From: Marinobacter daqiaonensis
GTDB lineage: Bacteria > Pseudomonadota > Gammaproteobacteria > Pseudomonadales > Oleiphilaceae
Assembly (NCBI RefSeq): GCF_900115285.1
Contig: NZ_FOYW01000001.1
Coordinates: 1,895,272-1,959,271, forward strand
Reading direction: 5' to 3'
DNA: 64,000 bases
Positions 36,059 through 44,540 of this stretch are shown here, one piece after another. Numbering within the stretch: position 1 is the first letter of the stretch; the number at the start of each line of letters is the position of its first letter. Below the pieces are notes generated by a model, which was not told the origin of the DNA, did not search any database, and was given only the letters and a program-made list of their open reading frames with translations. Position numbers and translations under genes: made by a program.

Positions 36059-37804
36059 TCATGCCGGTTCGGGTGGCGCGGTCGGTGGATTCGAGAACAT
36101 CACCACCCGGTTTCTGCCAGCCATCTTGGCGCGATAGAGTGCACTATCCGCGTTTTTGACCAGCTCGAACGCGCTCGTGATATCGCTGGCCGGTTCGAGT
36201 ACAGCAACCCCGACACTGATCGTGATCCTCTGCCAGGGGGAGTCTTGGTGGGGAATATCGAGACCCGATACTGCGCGACACAGGCTTTCGGCAATATCCA
36301 TGGCCTTGTCATGACCGGCGTCCTGGAGGATGACGATGAATTCCTCCCCACCGTAACGGGCCGCCAGATCGTCCCCACGGCGCAGGTGGCGCTGAAGGGA
36401 AATCGCCACGTCGCGCAGACACTGGTCGCCTGCCGGGTGCCCGTAACGGTCGTTGAATGCCTTGAAATAGTCGATGTCGAGCATGATAACGCTCAGGCTC
36501 AAGCCGCTGCGCAGGGCTGTTGACCATTCGCGATCGAGTATTTCCTCGAAGTGACGCCGGTTGGCCAGGCCAGTGAGGCTGTCGGTACGGGATAGTTGCT
36601 GTAGCTTGCGATTCGCCCCTTCGAGTTCCTCTGTCCGTTCCTTTACCCTCTCCTCCAGCTCTTCACTGATTTCCCGGTATCGGATCAGGAGGCGCTCGGT
36701 CTCCTGGTTCCTCTCCCGGAAGACCTCGGCTGCCTTCGACAGTTCATGAAGCTCGTATCCGGCTTCCCGCTGGCGCAGGCCCGAGACCGTCTCGCCCTTC
36801 GCAAGACGGCGAAAGGTACCGGCCAGGTTTTCGATCGGCGTTGCGATGCTCCGACCAATGGCATAAGAGAGGCCGATAATCAGCACCAACATGACCGCAC
36901 TGCCGGAAAGCCCCAGCAGAAAGGCCTGGCGGATTGTGCGGGCCACATCGCTCTCGATCCGGTTCATTTCAAGGTGAAGTTCATCGGACAACCGGTCTGA
37001 CTGATAGAGAATCTCGTGAGTCTCTGCCGCCATGACCACGTTGACCAGGAACAGATACCCACGGGTCCGCTGGACCGCCTCCAGTATGACCTCCTCGTAG
37101 GCCCGTACCGACTCTTCCATCTGGCCCAGCAGTCTCAGCGAGACCCGACTCTGGTGCAGGTCCCGGAGCTGCCGGATCAGCTCACGGGACAGACGGACAT
37201 TGCTTCTGACCTCCCGGATCAGGGAGTTGTCGAGAGAGTCGAAATACCGATGCGTCAGTCGCTCGACCTGCAGCGCCAGGGTACGCAGACGCTCCACCAG
37301 AGCAACCGATTCCGGACCCGACGGCGGAATCCTCGCGGCGAACTGGTCCAGCAGGGCCCCATACTCTTCCGCCCGGGCCTGGATCGTTTCGGTGATCAGC
37401 CGGCTCTGCCGGTTGCGCTGGATCTTAACCTCTGAAAAGGCCTGCTGGAAACTGTCCAGATGCGTTGCAATGACAGCGGCCCGTTTCATGACTGGCTCGC
37501 TGCCACTGCCTCCAAGCCTTGCCAGCAGACCTCTCGCCTGTTCAAAGACAAGATTGGCCTGATCCGCCGAGAAGCTCTCGCCTTCCTGGATAAATTCCTC
37601 TGACAGCCGCTGAAGATCAATCATCCGGGTGGACAGATCCTGACCCAGCTCCGCCCGTTCACTGAAGACCGTGAACCGCCGGAAATCCGAATAGATGTTA
37701 CTGATGGCCAGGCCCATGGAAAGAGCCACGCCCACACCAATCAGACCGATCACCAGGAAGCCGGCAAAGATCCGGTTCTTGAGGCGCCACCGGTGGAAAC
37801 CCAT
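36059..37804 (-). CDS. Membrane HAMP-GGDEF diguanylate cyclase, partner of the binding protein
   Basis: A 581-residue inner-membrane protein. The start ATG 37804 overlaps the TGA of the preceding gene (TGATG), giving translational coupling. The periplasmic helical region lies between TM1 (about 11-33) and TM2 (about 283-308). HAMP (about 310-360) and a Glu/Arg-rich coiled coil precede GGDEF (about 411-575), with an active GGEEF loop (RYGGEEFIV) and an RxxD site (RGDD). There is no EAL domain. The coupling to a PotD-like protein suggests it senses a ligand-loaded binding protein, as in MbaA of Vibrio; MbaA also has EAL, so the match is by arrangement. Confidence 0.88.
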   Translation of the reverse strand: MGFHRWRLKNRIFAGFLVIGLIGVGVALSMGLAISNIYSDFRRFTVFSERAELGQDLSTRMIDLQRLSEEFIQEGESFSADQANLVFEQARGLLARLGGSGSEPVMKRAAVIATHLDSFQQAFSEVKIQRNRQSRLITETIQARAEEYGALLDQFAARIPPSGPESVALVERLRTLALQVERLTHRYFDSLDNSLIREVRSNVRLSRELIRQLRDLHQSRVSLRLLGQMEESVRAYEEVILEAVQRTRGYLFLVNVVMAAETHEILYQSDRLSDELHLEMNRIESDVARTIRQAFLLGLSGSAVMLVLIIGLSYAIGRSIATPIENLAGTFRRLAKGETVSGLRQREAGYELHELSKAAEVFRERNQETERLLIRYREISEELEERVKERTEELEGANRKLQQLSRTDSLTGLANRRHFEEILDREWSTALRSGLSLSVIMLDIDYFKAFNDRYGHPAGDQCLRDVAISLQRHLRRGDDLAARYGGEEFIVILQDAGHDKAMDIAESLCRAVSGLDIPHQDSPWQRITISVGVAVLEPASDITSAFELVKNADSALYRAKMAGRNRVVMFSNPPTAPPEPA

Positions 37805-39060
37805 CAAGCCAGCAATAGATCCCTCCACTTCGTCAACGTGTACTCGTAGGTATCCATAACCGTGTTCCAGACCGCAACGTTCTCGAACCTCTTGACGTAG
37901 CTCCCTCCCCGCCGGACCTCACCGGGCTCCGCCACGATCTTTCCGTCGGTCCCGGTCATGGGGATCTGCGCAGGCTGGCCTTCGTACCAGAAATTCCATT
38001 CTTCGGGGCTCAGGTATTGTCGGGTCCGCTGTGGATTGGAAATGTAGTAGCCCTGCCTTGCAATGAACGCCCCGGGCCAGCCCGACAACCACCAGTTCAT
38101 ATAGGCGTAGGCTGCCTCCTTTCGCTCTTCGTCGACCGCTGATGACAGACACATCACCCCATACCAGGCCCGGTAGCCTTCCCTGGGGGCGGCATAGACA
38201 CAGGGGATGCCCATGCCCCGCAACCGCGTGGCGGCAGGGGAAAACATGCTGGCGATATCAACGTCGCCCCCAGAGACCAGGTCCACCGAATGGGGGACAG
38301 AAGACCAGAACCCGCGAAAATGACCCCGTCGCTTGTAGTCGACGAGGATCTCGAACAGTTGGTCGACTTCCTGCCGACTCATCCGACCAATATTGTCAAA
38401 ACGGATGAGCCCGCGCGCCTGAGCCGCGAGGGCAAGGTCGAACAGCCCGATACTTGGCGCGTTGACGATGGCCACCCGACCACGATACCTGGGGTCAAGA
38501 AGCCAGCCCCAGCTTTCCGTCTCGTAGGGAATTCCCTCATCAATGACGTCTGAGCGATATCCGAAGGAATCCACGTTATGGGCGTAAGGCAGGAAACTGA
38601 TGCTGCCGGAAGGGTCCGGACCCAGAGTCCCGTTTGGCTGGATATGGAGCAGCCGGTGAGGCGCGTCCCCTTTGCCAACCTGAGCTCCGGGGGCGATCCG
38701 CCCCGTCTTTGGCAGATCGTTGATTTCGTCCCAGTAGGTCAGCCGCCGGGTTTCAATCGGCTGGATAGCGTTGGCCTGCCAGAGCACCCGGATACTGTTT
38801 GACCACTGCTCATACAGATCGAAGGCTCCGGGATCTGTCGCCGCCTTCAGCAGGACCTCGGCACTCCCACCCGGGTAAAACTCGATGTTTATGCCCAGAT
38901 CACGCTCGGCGCGTTGCCGTATCGGCTCCTGCAGGGTGACATGGGTGCCAACCACTCGGAGGGTGGGCTTGCGGTTCACTGCCTTGACGATGGCCGGGAA
39001 CCCGGCCTTGCCCAACAGCAGGCCCGCTCCACCCGCTTTTAACACATCGCGACGTCTCAC
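37804..39060 (-). CDS. Tat-exported polyamine-type binding protein (PotD/NspS-like)
   Basis: A 418-residue periplasmic binding protein with a twin-arginine N-terminus (MRRRDVLKAGGAGLLLGKAGFP), so it is exported folded. The body has the bacterial type 2 binding pattern: FYPGGSAEVLLKAATDPGAFDLYEQW and SWGWLLDPRYRGRVAIVN, and FLPYAHNVDSFGYRSD. These resemble spermidine/putrescine binding proteins. No permease or ATPase accompanies it. Its stop overlaps the start of the GGDEF gene, so it is more likely a sensor subunit than a transporter part. The ligand is unproven. Confidence 0.85.
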   Translation of the reverse strand: MRRRDVLKAGGAGLLLGKAGFPAIVKAVNRKPTLRVVGTHVTLQEPIRQRAERDLGINIEFYPGGSAEVLLKAATDPGAFDLYEQWSNSIRVLWQANAIQPIETRRLTYWDEINDLPKTGRIAPGAQVGKGDAPHRLLHIQPNGTLGPDPSGSISFLPYAHNVDSFGYRSDVIDEGIPYETESWGWLLDPRYRGRVAIVNAPSIGLFDLALAAQARGLIRFDNIGRMSRQEVDQLFEILVDYKRRGHFRGFWSSVPHSVDLVSGGDVDIASMFSPAATRLRGMGIPCVYAAPREGYRAWYGVMCLSSAVDEERKEAAYAYMNWWLSGWPGAFIARQGYYISNPQRTRQYLSPEEWNFWYEGQPAQIPMTGTDGKIVAEPGEVRRGGSYVKRFENVAVWNTVMDTYEYTLTKWRDLLLA

Positions 39061-39262
39061 CAGATGATCGGCTCTGTTTACAGGAAACTGTCACCCTGCC
39101 GTGAAAAGGCAGGGGCTGCGTCCCGGGGTAATCGTTACAGCCATATCCCGGGGTACTGGCCCTTTATTTCGAGGTACTCCCCCTTGCATCCTGTTCAGGA
39201 CAATTCGGTCTACCCACAAGGCCCGGTAAAGAGCGTACGGAGCCAACCTGTTCACAGGCTCT

Positions 39263-39943
39263 TCACTCTGCCCACAGGCGGGCCCGGAAGCCGCTTTTTT
39301 TCCAGAGTACGGCAAGCCAGATCGCATGCAGGTTGATCAGAAGCGCCAGCACCCATTCGAAAGCGTCATCCGTTTGACTATAGACCGTCGGCGCCACCGC
39401 CGAAAGAATAACCGAGAGGATGCCCACCGCCAGAGTAAGCTCGCACAACCACAGCAGGTGCTGGCCACTTCGGCGCCATCGCGGATGCCCTGTCAGGGCC
39501 GAACTGATCAGCAACTGGGCAATGTAAGTAAGGGCAAAGTAGAGCACCACACCGATGCGGCGAATGAGGTAGAAACCATCGCCCGCATGGCCAAGGGCCA
39601 GCGTATAGGCCGCCAGCGATGCGCAGGCGACGAGGCCCAGCCAGGGGATCCATGGCCGGCCACGACTGGTGGCACCAAGCTGCAAAAGCCATTGACTGTT
39701 CAGAAACCAGAACAGTACGCCGAGAATCGCCGCCGGCAACATGGTGCCCTTGAAAATGAAATAGGAGGTGCCGTACCGACCGGTCCGGCTGATGCTGGTG
39801 CAGCTGTCCCAATAGGGAACGCACCAGGAAACGTGGCCTTCCAGTATCGATACGACAAAGGTGGTGTGGATGGTGATCAGCGGCGTCAGTGCGGCGGCCA
39901 TGGCCAGCCACCACAGTGAAATACCCCTGTACCGGTTGTTCAT
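39263..39943 (-). CDS. Five- or six-helix membrane protein, Frag1/DRAM/Sfk1-like
   Basis: About 226 residues from ATG 39943 (MNNRYRGISLWW); another ATG at 39964 is possible. Hydrophobic helices cluster at about 10-30, 60-80, 95-115, 125-150, 165-190 and 200-220. The polar segment between helices 1 and 2 (CVPYWDSCTSISRTGRYGTSY) recalls the conserved loop of the Frag1/DRAM/Sfk1 family, though this is a weak resemblance. Function unknown. It precedes the binding protein on the same strand by about 200 bases and could share its transcript. Confidence 0.55.
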   Translation of the reverse strand: MNNRYRGISLWWLAMAAALTPLITIHTTFVVSILEGHVSWCVPYWDSCTSISRTGRYGTSYFIFKGTMLPAAILGVLFWFLNSQWLLQLGATSRGRPWIPWLGLVACASLAAYTLALGHAGDGFYLIRRIGVVLYFALTYIAQLLISSALTGHPRWRRSGQHLLWLCELTLAVGILSVILSAVAPTVYSQTDDAFEWVLALLINLHAIWLAVLWKKSGFRARLWAE

Positions 39944-40038
39944 GGCCCTGCCCCCGTCATCCATTGCCCCTGGTCATGATGATCAAAGTCTGAACAGCGC
40001 GCAATCCACCTCAGCGGGACAGCAACGGCCCTCGGGAG

Positions 40039-40749
40039 TCAGGCACGGGCTGCGGATTTCTCCAGGAACTGGCTGATTTCCCGCTCCAAACGGGAGTGCA
40101 CATCCAGCAGATCCTCCTGTTCGACCCGGCGTTCCCTGAGGCTGGAACGGGACTTCTTGCGCTCAAGCTCGGCCCTTTGCTCGGCGTAGACGTAATGCAG
40201 CACACCCACGCCCAGGCTGGCCTGCTCCTCATCGTTCATGTGCTTGCGCAGTCGCTTGAACTGCTCCGGAGCGGGAGAACGGTGTCGCCTGGCCTCTATG
40301 TCCTTTGGCCGTATCCCGAAGGTTTCGCCCCAGAGCACAACGGCCCTGTCCCAGGCCCGCGACAGGGTCTGCTCCTCGCTAATGGCAATCCGAACGGGAT
40401 TACCCGGAACATTGACCTGAAAATAGCACTGCTCGGTTTGGCTCCCACCGATCGTGCCAATACCCAGGGTGATACCCTGAAAACCGACGCCCCTGAAGGG
40501 CCTGGTCCGCGCGTGCTCCGTGCGGATGAAATCGAGATATTTGGTAGCGGCCGCACGCATGGACCAGCGTGCCTCATAATACTCGGCGCGGGTTTTCTGG
40601 TATCGGTACCAGAGCTCCTCGGGCACGCTCGTGCCGGGCCGCCGGAGGCTCAGATACTTCTGGTACCGTTCGCCGCGAATCATCACGACAACGCGCCAGC
40701 CCCAAAACCCGGACGACAGTTCGCCCTTTTCATAAAACTGAATGGCCAT
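40039..40749 (-). CDS. Hypothetical protein with basic N-terminus
   Basis: A 236-residue soluble protein. The N-terminus MAIQFYEKGELSSGFWGWRVVV followed by GERYQKYLSL resembles the AP2-like beta-sheet seen at the start of phage integrases, but no recombinase catalytic block follows. The central part has GITLGIGTIGG and a C-terminal half of charged helices (LERKKSRSSLRERRVEQ). I do not recognise the family. Codon use fits the genome. Start is ATG 40749. Confidence 0.6.
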   Translation of the reverse strand: MAIQFYEKGELSSGFWGWRVVVMIRGERYQKYLSLRRPGTSVPEELWYRYQKTRAEYYEARWSMRAAATKYLDFIRTEHARTRPFRGVGFQGITLGIGTIGGSQTEQCYFQVNVPGNPVRIAISEEQTLSRAWDRAVVLWGETFGIRPKDIEARRHRSPAPEQFKRLRKHMNDEEQASLGVGVLHYVYAEQRAELERKKSRSSLRERRVEQEDLLDVHSRLEREISQFLEKSAARA

Positions 40750-41165
40750 AAGTGGTTATCAAGCTCTCCGCTTTATTGGTTGGCACTTCAATGGTTCAGG
40801 GATGGGCCGAACGACACCACCCGCTAACTGGTAAGACTCCCACCGACACTACTCGCCTTCGCCGGCCGGTCCTGTTTCGGTGAGGGCCAAAGTGCATTAT
40901 TGCAACCCGGTGCCGTAATATCCTGCCCAGACAGCGCCGGTTAATTCTGCAGCCGGGAACCCGTCCTGCGACTGTCGAGACCGGGACTTCCCAAACAACA
41001 GGTCGATGTATTTTCATAACGGATATTCGACCGGGAGGCCATCCGGATCACTGCACAGAGTTACTTTCCAGGGCCGGCGCATCAACGGGACTGTTACTAT
41101 AACCGCTTCAATGAACCTTTCCAGGTAATCTCGAATACTGCCTGGATCAAGGAGGAACGACACAC
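40750..41165. other. 416-base region before the MaoC gene
   Basis: No gene is seen. A TATAAC at 41098-41103 could be a -10 for the hydratase, without a clear -35. AAGGAGG at 41149-41155 is its ribosome-binding site. A sigma-54-like TGGCAC at 40791 lacks the paired TGC, so it was not called. Confidence 0.4.
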
Positions 41166-41630
41166 ATGTCCCACATTCGAAGAACGACGATCCAGGGCCT
41201 CAGGGCAGGCGACAGCTTCACCATCACCCGGACTTTCAGGGAAGAGGACACCCTGGCCTTCGGCGACATCAGTGGTGATGATAATCCTGTCCATTACGAC
41301 GACCGCTTTGCCCGGATCAAGGGCTTCGACGGGAAGATCTGCCACGGGCTCCTTGTAGGTGGGATGATTACGGAGGTGGGCGGGCAGATTGGCTGGCTGG
41401 CTTCAGGAATGAATTTCCGCTTCCGGCGGCCGGTGTACTTTGGCGATACCATCACCTGTGTATTCACACTCACCGAGGTGGACGAACGGAATCGCGCCAG
41501 GGCGGAGGCAACGCTGTCGAATCAGCATGGTGTTCCGGTGATCGAGGCCTGGCTGACCGGTGTGCTGCCCACGCCTGATGAGCAGCAGATCCTTTCGGCC
41601 ATTCTTGAGGAGCAGGACGGGGCTTACTGA
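41166..41630 (+). CDS. MaoC-like (R)-specific enoyl-CoA hydratase
   Basis: A 154-residue hot-dog-fold protein. The hydratase 2 motif FGDISGDDNPVHYDDRFA carries the catalytic Asp and His, and CHGLLVGGMIT is the following helix. It would hydrate trans-2-enoyl-CoA to (R)-3-hydroxyacyl-CoA, a step toward PHB monomers or fatty acid oxidation. A strong AAGGAGG precedes it at 10 bases. It faces the thiolase gene. Its start MSHIRRTTIQGLRAGDSF is typical. Confidence 0.88.
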   Translation: MSHIRRTTIQGLRAGDSFTITRTFREEDTLAFGDISGDDNPVHYDDRFARIKGFDGKICHGLLVGGMITEVGGQIGWLASGMNFRFRRPVYFGDTITCVFTLTEVDERNRARAEATLSNQHGVPVIEAWLTGVLPTPDEQQILSAILEEQDGAY

Positions 41631-41642
41631 ATACCGCATCTG

Positions 41643-41684
41643 CCGGGTCCGATGCCTCTTCCTTACTTGAGGCATCGGACCCGG
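41643..41684. repeat. 16-bp perfect inverted repeat between MaoC and thiolase genes
   Basis: CCGGGTCCGATGCCTC (41643-41658) pairs perfectly with 41669-41684 around a 10-base loop. It sits between two convergent genes where a terminator is expected. Neither strand has a T-run behind it. Confidence 0.75.
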
Positions 41685-41722
41685 CCTGCCGCCAATAATG
41701 GCCAGTGGTTCCGGTGTTGTGG

Positions 41723-42904
41723 TTAAAGCAGCTCGATTGCCACCGCCGTACCTTCGCCACCGCCGATGCAGAGCGCCGCAACGCCGCGCTTGAGGCCGCG
41801 CTGCCTGAGGGCGTTGATCAGCGTGATCATGATCCGCGAACCGGAGGAGCCGATGGGGTGACCAAGGGCGCAGGCGCCGCCATGGACGTTGACCTTGTCG
41901 GTGTCGAGCCCCAGCTCGTTGATGGCGGCCAGTGTCACGACGGCAAAGGCCTCGTTGATTTCGAACAGGTCCACGTCATCGCGGTTCCAGCCAGCCTTTT
42001 TCAGTACCTTTTCGATGGCACCAATGGGGGCGAGGGTGAACTCGGCCGGCAGGCGGGCGTGGGTGGCATGGGCGACAATGCGGGCCTGGGGTTTGAGGCC
42101 CCGTTTTTCGGCCTCTTCCCGGCTGGCCAGCACCATGGCCGAGGCGCCGTCGCTGATGGAACTGGAGTTGGCGGCGGTGACAGAGCCATCTTTGGCAAAG
42201 GCCGGTTTCAGCTGGGGAATTTTTTCAGGCTTCGCCTTGCCCGGCTGCTCGTCAGTGTCGACAACGGTGTCGCCACCACGACCGGAGACGGTAACCGCTG
42301 CGATCTCATCGGCGAACCCGCCATTTTTGATGGCGGCCAGGGAGCGTTCCAGGGAAGCCATGGCAAAGTTGTCCATGGCTTCGCGACTGATGTTGTACTT
42401 GTCTGCGGTGCGCTGGGCGAAGACGCCCATAAGGCCACCTTCGTAGGCGTCCTCGAGACCATCCAGGAACATGGAGTCCATGACCTGGCCGTGGCCCATG
42501 CGCAGGCCCGCGCGGGCTTTCGGCAGCAGGTACGGGGCCTGGCTCATATTCTCCATGCCACCGGCGATCATAATGGAATTGGTGCCGGCCCTGATCTGGT
42601 CATGGGCCATGATGACCGCCTGCATGCCGGAGCCACACATCTTGTTAACCGTGGTGCAGCCTGATGAGTCCGGAATGCCGGAGGCGCGGGAGGCCTGGCG
42701 GGCAGGTGCCTGGCCGAGACCGGCCGGCAGCACACAGCCCATGATGACCTCCTGGATATCACTGGGCTGCAGACCACTGCGCTCAATGGCCGCCTTGATA
42801 GAGACGGCGCCCAGCTCCGGGGAGCGAACCGAACTCAGCTCTCCCATCATGCCGCCCATGGGGGTGCGGGCGGAGCCGGCGATGACCACTTCTGTTGTCG
42901 ACAT
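41723..42904 (-). CDS. Acetyl-CoA C-acetyltransferase (thiolase)
   Basis: A 393-residue thiolase with Cys90 in VNKMCGSGMQ, the active-site His in CALGHPIGSSG and a C-terminal Cys in LCIGGGEGTA. It makes or cleaves acetoacetyl-CoA. The ATG at 42904 follows GGAGGATAAACAAC. An identical copy of the liuR operator lies 47 bases upstream, placing it in the leucine catabolic regulon, where it would convert acetoacetyl-CoA to acetyl-CoA. AtoB, PhaA and fatty-acid thiolases are not distinguishable here. Confidence 0.93.
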   Translation of the reverse strand: MSTTEVVIAGSARTPMGGMMGELSSVRSPELGAVSIKAAIERSGLQPSDIQEVIMGCVLPAGLGQAPARQASRASGIPDSSGCTTVNKMCGSGMQAVIMAHDQIRAGTNSIMIAGGMENMSQAPYLLPKARAGLRMGHGQVMDSMFLDGLEDAYEGGLMGVFAQRTADKYNISREAMDNFAMASLERSLAAIKNGGFADEIAAVTVSGRGGDTVVDTDEQPGKAKPEKIPQLKPAFAKDGSVTAANSSSISDGASAMVLASREEAEKRGLKPQARIVAHATHARLPAEFTLAPIGAIEKVLKKAGWNRDDVDLFEINEAFAVVTLAAINELGLDTDKVNVHGGACALGHPIGSSGSRIMITLINALRQRGLKRGVAALCIGGGEGTAVAIELL

Positions 42905-42950
42905 GTTGTTTATCCTCCAGACGGACAGACTATTGAATCAGGGAAGCTAA

Positions 42951-42970
42951 TTTACGTTTACGTAAACTTT
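42951..42970. promoter_or_regulatory. LiuR-type operator before thiolase
   Basis: TTTACGTTTACGTAAACTTT contains the perfect palindrome GTTTACGTAAAC (42956-42967). It is 47 bases before the thiolase start. The same 20 bases occur before liuR at 51982-52001. This is the expected kind of site for a MerR-family regulator of branched-chain amino acid breakdown. Confidence 0.85.
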
Positions 42971-43059
42971 ATCCAAATCGCCCCCAAAAAGGAAATCCTG
43001 ATGACAGGGGAACATCTACAGCATCAGCAATTCCGCCATCCCTGGCAGATCGCGCTTCC

Positions 43060-44466
43060 CTAGAAAAGGTTATAGATGAACACCACTGCTACAGCGATGG
43101 GAGTGACATAGCGGATTACACCATACCAGAGCGAAAAGCTTCCGGATGACATGGCCAGCTCTTTCTGCAGAGTCTCGCGGGTCATGACCCAGCCTGCAAA
43201 CAGCGCCACCAGCAGGCCTGCCAGGGGCAACATGATGCTCGCGGTCACGAAATCAAGCAGGTCAAAGATGGTCTTGCCTTCAAACATGGAGAACATGCCC
43301 AGGGGCGTCACATCAGACCAGACGTTGAGGGACAGGATCGAAGCGATACCCAGCAACCAGCAGCTGACGCCGGCACCGACCGTGCTTCGGGTCCGGCTCA
43401 TGCCCTTTTTCTCTTCCAGCCATTCCACGACCGGCTCAAGCAGCGAAATGGCCGATGTCCAGGCGGCGAATGTCAGCAAGACGAAGAAAAGCGTGCCGAT
43501 CAGGCTGCCCCAGGGCATCTGGCCAAAGGCCAGCGGCAGGGTCTGGAAGATCAGCCCCGGTCCCGCACCCGGCTCGAGGCCATTGGCGAACACGATGGGG
43601 AAGATCGCAAGGCCCGCCAGCAGGGCGACGCCGGTATCCATGACCGATACCACAATGGAGGTCTTGGCAATGGACACATTCCTGGAAAGATAGGAGCCAT
43701 AGGCCATCATCACCGCCATGCCCAGGCTCAGGGTGAAAAAGGCATGGCCAAGGGCTACCAGTACGCCCGCGGTGGTCAGGCGGGAAAAGTCAGGCTGGAA
43801 GAGGAAAGCGACCCCCTCCCCAAAGTGTCCGGTGGTCATGGCGTAGCCAACCACGATCAACAGCAACACGAACAGTGCCGGCATCAGGATGGTCACGGCA
43901 CGTTCCAGGCCGCCGCGAAGGCCCCGGCCCACCACGAACATCACCAGGGCCATGAACAGGGTGTGCCAGCCCAGCAATAACCAGGGGCTGCCCAGCAGCC
44001 CTGAGAAAATCTCGCCCACCGCTTCGGCGGATTTTCCCACGAGTTCACCGGTAGCCGCGGTGCCTATGTAGGAAACCGCCCAACCTCCGATAACGGAATA
44101 GAAGGACAGGATCAGAAACGCCGCCAGCATGCCGATCACCGCCGTGAAGCGCCAGGCAGGGTGATGACCTCCCTGTTCAATAAGCAGACGCATGCTCCGC
44201 AGGGGACTGGCGGCGCCACTGCGGCCAATGAGTATTTCCGCCATCATGATGGGCAGACCCACGGCCGCAATGCAGACAAGGTAAACCAGCACGAAGGCGC
44301 CGCCGCCGTTTTCACCGGTGATGTAGGGAAATTTCCAGATATTGCCAAGGCCAACTGCGGACCCGGTGGCGGCGAGTACGAAAGCCATCCTGGATGACCA
44401 CAGACCGCGCTTGATGGAGGCCTCGCTGTCGCCGCCGTTCCGGTTGGCGGGTGAAGGGTTATTCAT
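43060..44466 (-). CDS. Sodium-dependent transporter, NSS (SNF) family
   Basis: A 468-residue inner-membrane symporter with the NSS signature RGLWSSRMAFVLAATGSAVGLGNIWKFPYITGENGGGAFVLVY type and about 12 helices. The start ATG 44466 follows AGGAGA at 7 bases. Substrates of the family are amino acids. Location beside leucine dehydrogenase suggests branched-chain amino acid uptake, which is inference. The C-terminus is hydrophobic (VAVVFIYNLF). It ends 90 bases from the LiuR site. Confidence 0.9.
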   Translation of the reverse strand: MNNPSPANRNGGDSEASIKRGLWSSRMAFVLAATGSAVGLGNIWKFPYITGENGGGAFVLVYLVCIAAVGLPIMMAEILIGRSGAASPLRSMRLLIEQGGHHPAWRFTAVIGMLAAFLILSFYSVIGGWAVSYIGTAATGELVGKSAEAVGEIFSGLLGSPWLLLGWHTLFMALVMFVVGRGLRGGLERAVTILMPALFVLLLIVVGYAMTTGHFGEGVAFLFQPDFSRLTTAGVLVALGHAFFTLSLGMAVMMAYGSYLSRNVSIAKTSIVVSVMDTGVALLAGLAIFPIVFANGLEPGAGPGLIFQTLPLAFGQMPWGSLIGTLFFVLLTFAAWTSAISLLEPVVEWLEEKKGMSRTRSTVGAGVSCWLLGIASILSLNVWSDVTPLGMFSMFEGKTIFDLLDFVTASIMLPLAGLLVALFAGWVMTRETLQKELAMSSGSFSLWYGVIRYVTPIAVAVVFIYNLF

Positions 44467-44540
44467 GATGTTCTCCTGCTGTCTTTCTTGTTTTTGCAAA
44501 GATGAGCCGGGGTGTCGGCCGGCGGCTTCAAGAGTGCCAG

